From: Gammaproteobacteria bacterium
GTDB lineage: Bacteria > Pseudomonadota > Gammaproteobacteria > Coxiellales > Coxiellaceae
DNA length: 7,162 nt
Assembly: GCA_021774015.1 (NCBI GenBank)
Contig: JAJFJO010000025.1
Coordinates: forward strand, 1 to 7,162
Direction of reading: 5' to 3'
A program made the position numbers and the translations under genes. Below are positions 6,426-7,162 of this stretch, piece after piece. The first letter of the stretch is position 1; each line of letters begins with the position of its first letter. The notes below the pieces were generated by a model that saw only the letters and a program-made list of their open reading frames with translations, did no database searches and had not been told where the DNA came from.

Positions 6426-7162
6426 TCACCTTTTCTCATCAACTGGCACAAAGCGTCTATCTTCATGCTTCTTAATTTTAACAAACTTTGGTTTATCCCA
6501 AGAGCCCGTTATTTTATAAGTCGAACCTACTGCCCTAGCAATAATCGGACCAAAGATTTTGCTAGCTACCCACGTCACCGCGCCAGCAATAGGACCACCT
6601 GCAATGCCAGCAATCAGTGGCAAACTGGACGTGACATTAGGACTCACCTGCATATACAAGTCAAAGGTTTGCTTCGCAAAACCGATATTTCCCTTGAGAG
6701 CAATACGAGCAATAGGCCCACGCATCACAGCACCACGTGTGCTAGCAACGCCATCATTTAATCGAAAGTCACCTTGAAAGGAATCAAATTTAAAACCTTT
6801 TTTGGTAAAGTCATCAAAATTTAATGTTAAACGTTGCGGCAAAGACTGCAGGCTTAATAGATTCAATAGTCTTCCCAAACCCAATTCAGTCTCGGTGCTT
6901 TTGCCCAGGTGAACAATTCTACCATCTCTCACATTAAATTTAACATCACCATCGAGCCCGGCTAATTTCATTTTTAACGGAGAACCTGGCCAATTTGTTG
7001 CAAACGTGACAATGCCCTTACCACCATCCAAACGATTTGTTGTATCCAGTGTTCGCAAGAAAGCACCGAGGTTATCACTATTAATCATGCCCCGTAGATA
7101 CGTTTGGCTTTGATCTTTAACTTGCGTCCAGTAACCACTCATCGATATCCCAACGTCGCGAT
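6426..7162 (-). CDS. yhdP: YhdP-family AsmA-like envelope protein, C-terminal part, 5' end outside the window
   Basis: The frame is open from the right window edge to TGA 6428-6426, giving about 244 residues. The ATG at 7142 is internal: the frame continues upstream without a stop (RDVGIS precedes it), and full YhdP proteins have well over 1000 residues. Family features visible are NSDNLGAFLRTL, TNWPGSPLKMKLAGLDGDVK, LGRLLNLLSLQSLPQRL, FDSFQGDFRLNDG, a Gly-rich segment around LIAGIAGGPIAGAV, and the terminal YKITGSWDKP. YhdP belongs to the AsmA-like group with TamB and YdbH, proteins anchored in the inner membrane that span the periplasm and carry phospholipids to the outer membrane. The N-terminal membrane anchor lies outside the window. 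The neighbour downstream is tldD, as in E. coli. In many Gammaproteobacteria a nitrilase-family gene sits between the two; here it is absent. Confidence 0.9.
   Translation of the reverse strand, partial: RDVGISMSGYWTQVKDQSQTYLRGMINSDNLGAFLRTLDTTNRLDGGKGIVTFATNWPGSPLKMKLAGLDGDVKFNVRDGRIVHLGKSTETELGLGRLLNLLSLQSLPQRLTLNFDDFTKKGFKFDSFQGDFRLNDGVASTRGAVMRGPIARIALKGNIGFAKQTFDLYMQVSPNVTSSLPLIAGIAGGPIAGAVTWVASKIFGPIIARAVGSTYKITGSWDKPKFVKIKKHEDRRFVPVDEKR

Noticed and set aside
6390..6777. Plus-strand frames of 123 and 72 codons
   Set aside because: They lie antisense to the yhdP end; no family or ribosome binding site was recognised.

Overview
The window looks like a gammaproteobacterial chromosome segment. 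It holds a conserved core block (yhdP then tldD, the order also found in Escherichia coli), followed by an accessory stretch with decayed mobile and accessory DNA, and then a very large TIR-domain gene. The sequence is moderately AT-rich. The style of the TIR protein (long, Gln/Ala-rich, coiled-coil and acidic, with TIR near the visible C-terminal end) resembles large proteins of host-associated Gammaproteobacteria such as Legionellales. That taxonomic placement is an inference; the yhdP/tldD context only supports Gammaproteobacteria firmly.

Every real gene is on the minus strand, so transcription runs from the high-coordinate end to the low one. From 7162 to 6426 is the C-terminal part of a YhdP-family AsmA-like envelope protein, cut by the window edge. 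Only 17 bases separate it from tldD (6408-4969), which is complete and carries the zinc-binding HExxxH motif and the C-terminal Cys, so the two are probably one operon. About 50 bases after tldD is a perfect 18-bp inverted repeat (4873-4915) without a T-tract.

From about 4819 to 3340 the DNA is decayed. It contains the C-terminal end of a DUF4143-type ATPase that has lost its whole ATPase part, a scrap resembling an IS5-type transposase, and about 1 kb in which I recognise no intact gene.

From 3336 to base 1 an open frame of 1112 codons runs off the left edge. It has no stop codon, so it is easy to overlook. It encodes a soluble-looking protein: an N-terminal part I do not recognise, long coiled-coil segments, two acidic low-complexity linkers, and a TIR domain at residues about 920-1075. 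It continues beyond the window. It could be a host-directed effector or an NAD-cleaving immune protein; the window alone cannot decide. This is the most interesting item here. No RNA gene, CRISPR array or intact mobile element was found.
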